Shown here: piece after piece, positions 41,565-42,718 of the stretch | How the letters are laid out: each line of letters starts with the position of its first letter | Numbering within the stretch: the stretch's first letter is position 1 | NCBI RefSeq assembly: GCF_943193095.1 | Contig: NZ_CALPCV010000022.1 | Coordinates: 1-42,718, forward strand | Direction: 5' to 3' | DNA: 42,718 bases | Source: Parasutterella muris | GTDB taxonomy: Bacteria > Pseudomonadota > Gammaproteobacteria > Burkholderiales > Burkholderiaceae_F | Position numbers and translations under genes: made by a program | Notes under the pieces: model-generated | Database searches by the model: none | What the model saw: only the letters and a program-made list of their open reading frames with translations | What the model was told of the DNA's origin: nothing

Positions 41565-42602
41565 ATGAAAAAGACACTTTTAGCAATGGGCGTCCTCGGC
41601 GCTTTCTCTTCCCTGGCTATTGCCGCTTCCAACGTAACACTCTATGGTGTTATTGAAGAAGGTGTGCTGGTTCAGAAAGCCAAACATCAGGACACAACAG
41701 TTCAGCTGAAGTCCGGTTTTGACCAGGGCTCTCGCTGGGGTATCAAAGGCGTTGAAGAACTCGGCAACGGCTATGCTGTCGGCTTCATCCTTGAACAGGG
41801 ATTTAATGTTGACAACGGCGGCGAAGCTACAGGCGGCAAACAGTTCAGCCGTGAAGCATTCCTCTATGTAACTGGCCCCTTCGGACGCTTAGGTGCAGGC
41901 CGTACCGGTACACTTTCTTCCGGCGCTCAGTCCAATACTATTCTGACAGGTTGGGCTCTCGGAACAGGCTTCGGTCTTTCTTCCTGGACAAGTGCTATTG
42001 GCACATCCTTCTCCCGCGTGGATAATGCTGTTGCATACCAGACTCCGAGCTTCGGTGGCCTCAAACTTAGTGCTATGTACTCCAATGGCACGTCTGCCGA
42101 TGAAAACAAATGGTCTAAAAACAACCATTACTATGGCCTCGGTGCACTCTACAACGCTAACGCGATCAAATCTAGCTTAATCCTCGAAGCAGTTGATCAT
42201 AAAGATGCAACTGGCGATGCTAAGAAAAAGACTCAGTATGTCATTAACTACGGCTTCGAATACAACCTTGGTACTGTAACACCGATGTTTGCTTACCAGT
42301 GGGCACATCAGGACGAAGGCAAAAAGACTCACATGTTCGGCCTTTCTGCTAAGGTTGCTGTAGGTGGTGGTGATCTCCTCGCTGGCGGCCGTTATCTCTT
42401 CGGCGACGATGACGCTATCGGTGCTGAAGAACAGAAAGTCCGCGCATGGAATATTGGCGCTGCTTATATCTATCCCCTTTCTAAGAGAACAGCTGTCAAG
42501 GCTTATGCCGGTTACGCTGACGGCGCCAAAGCTTGGAAGAATACAGAAGATGTTGCTATGAACGGTTATCAGGTTTACCTTGGCCTGCGCCACAGCTTCT
42601 AA
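41565..42602 (+). CDS. Outer-membrane trimeric porin (betaproteobacterial type)
   Basis: A 345-aa general diffusion porin. The signal peptide MKKTLLAMGVLGAFSSLAIA is followed by the classic mature start ASNVTLYGVIEEG. Then come alternating beta strands, the RWGIKGVEELGNGYAVGFILEQGF strand pair, a REAFLYVTGPFGRLGAGR turn, and the C-terminal Phe (YLGLRHSF) needed for outer-membrane assembly. The frame is open upstream to 41466, but that part covers the duplicated 5' flank and has no signal-peptide character. GGAG lies about 10 bases before the chosen ATG. Smoother codon use than its neighbours suggests high expression. A terminator follows, then the start of another copy of its 5' flank. Confidence 0.93.
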   Translation: MKKTLLAMGVLGAFSSLAIAASNVTLYGVIEEGVLVQKAKHQDTTVQLKSGFDQGSRWGIKGVEELGNGYAVGFILEQGFNVDNGGEATGGKQFSREAFLYVTGPFGRLGAGRTGTLSSGAQSNTILTGWALGTGFGLSSWTSAIGTSFSRVDNAVAYQTPSFGGLKLSAMYSNGTSADENKWSKNNHYYGLGALYNANAIKSSLILEAVDHKDATGDAKKKTQYVINYGFEYNLGTVTPMFAYQWAHQDEGKKTHMFGLSAKVAVGGGDLLAGGRYLFGDDDAIGAEEQKVRAWNIGAAYIYPLSKRTAVKAYAGYADGAKAWKNTEDVAMNGYQVYLGLRHSF

Positions 42603-42632
42603 TCTGAGTTTGGTTTAACTTGGATTGATCTT

Positions 42633-42660
42633 AGGCCTCCTTCGGGAGGCCTTTACATTT
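42633..42660 (+). terminator. Porin terminator
   Basis: A perfect 8-bp stem (AGGCCTCC with GGAGGCCT) closes a TTCG loop and is followed by TTACATTTT, 30 bases after the porin stop. Confidence 0.85.
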
Positions 42661-42671
42661 TGAGTGCCTTC

Positions 42672-42718
42672 AATTGTTGCTAGGAATTTGAACTTTCTGC
42701 AAGTTTATTAACTTCAAT
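42672..42718 (+). repeat. Porin 5'-flank repeat, copy 2 (window edge)
   Basis: Second copy of the sequence that precedes the porin start, differing by one inserted base (GTTTATTAAC versus GTTTTTAAC). It ends at the window edge, where a second porin gene would be expected to begin within about 15 bases. Confidence 0.85.

Noticed and set aside
1..42718. CRISPR arrays, tRNA genes, insertion sequences, prophage or integrase genes
   Set aside because: No regularly spaced repeats, no transposase-like or integrase-like product and no tRNA fold were recognised by eye on either strand.

Overview
The window looks like a chromosomal segment of an anaerobic or microaerophilic gut betaproteobacterium, most like the Sutterella/Parasutterella group (Burkholderiales). 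This is an inference from the gene families seen: Dms-type and formate-type molybdoenzymes, Dcu-family C4-dicarboxylate carriers, aspartase and asparaginase, a betaproteobacterial-type porin and many LysR regulators. No marker gene was searched. The left edge carries the 3' end of a 5S rRNA gene with its terminator.

Region 1 (1-9.9 kb) is respiratory. It holds a 31-codon ORF with its own UUCG terminator, dmsAB (a Tat-exported DMSO-reductase-family catalytic subunit plus a four-cluster Fe-S subunit, no DmsC), a MarC membrane protein, a 37-residue single-span membrane protein, and a formate dehydrogenase operon. That operon has a Cys-type FdnG-like alpha subunit without a Tat signal, a beta subunit with a C-terminal membrane anchor, and an NrfD-type membrane subunit. 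Region 2 (9.9-13.8 kb) is housekeeping-like: an HtrA/Deg protease, an AEC transporter, a Fur/PerR regulator and a PTPS/QueD-like protein with a zinc ribbon.

Region 3 (13.9-35 kb) is an amino-acid and dicarboxylate catabolism region built from repeated modules of an ammonia-lyase-superfamily enzyme, a transporter and a LysR regulator. It includes two canonical aspartases, an ArgH-like lyase followed by an iron alcohol dehydrogenase, periplasmic asparaginase, an agmatinase-family ureohydrolase and a disrupted Dcu transporter. It also holds an unusual operon in which two adjacent aspartase/fumarase-superfamily proteins have complementary losses: one lacks the SS loop, the other has the SS loop but lacks the N-terminal catalytic segments and the C-terminal domain. 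They are followed by an EamA exporter and a LysR gene. This pair is the best candidate for an undescribed two-component lyase.

Region 4 (35-41.4 kb) mixes intact formimino-group genes (ftcD-like formiminotransferase, cyclodeaminase, hutD) with decaying genes: a frameshifted M20 peptidase, a LysR with an amber codon and frameshifts, a Dcu remnant with a large internal deletion, and a frameshifted LysR. The right edge has an intact porin and the start of a repeat of its 5' flank, suggesting a second porin copy just outside.

Two kinds of possible on/off switching are visible: a C12 tract inside the agmatinase-family gene, and a 27-bp direct repeat whose collapse (61 bp) would restore the broken Dcu reading frame. 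Assembly or sequencing error remains an alternative for both and for the single-base frameshifts.
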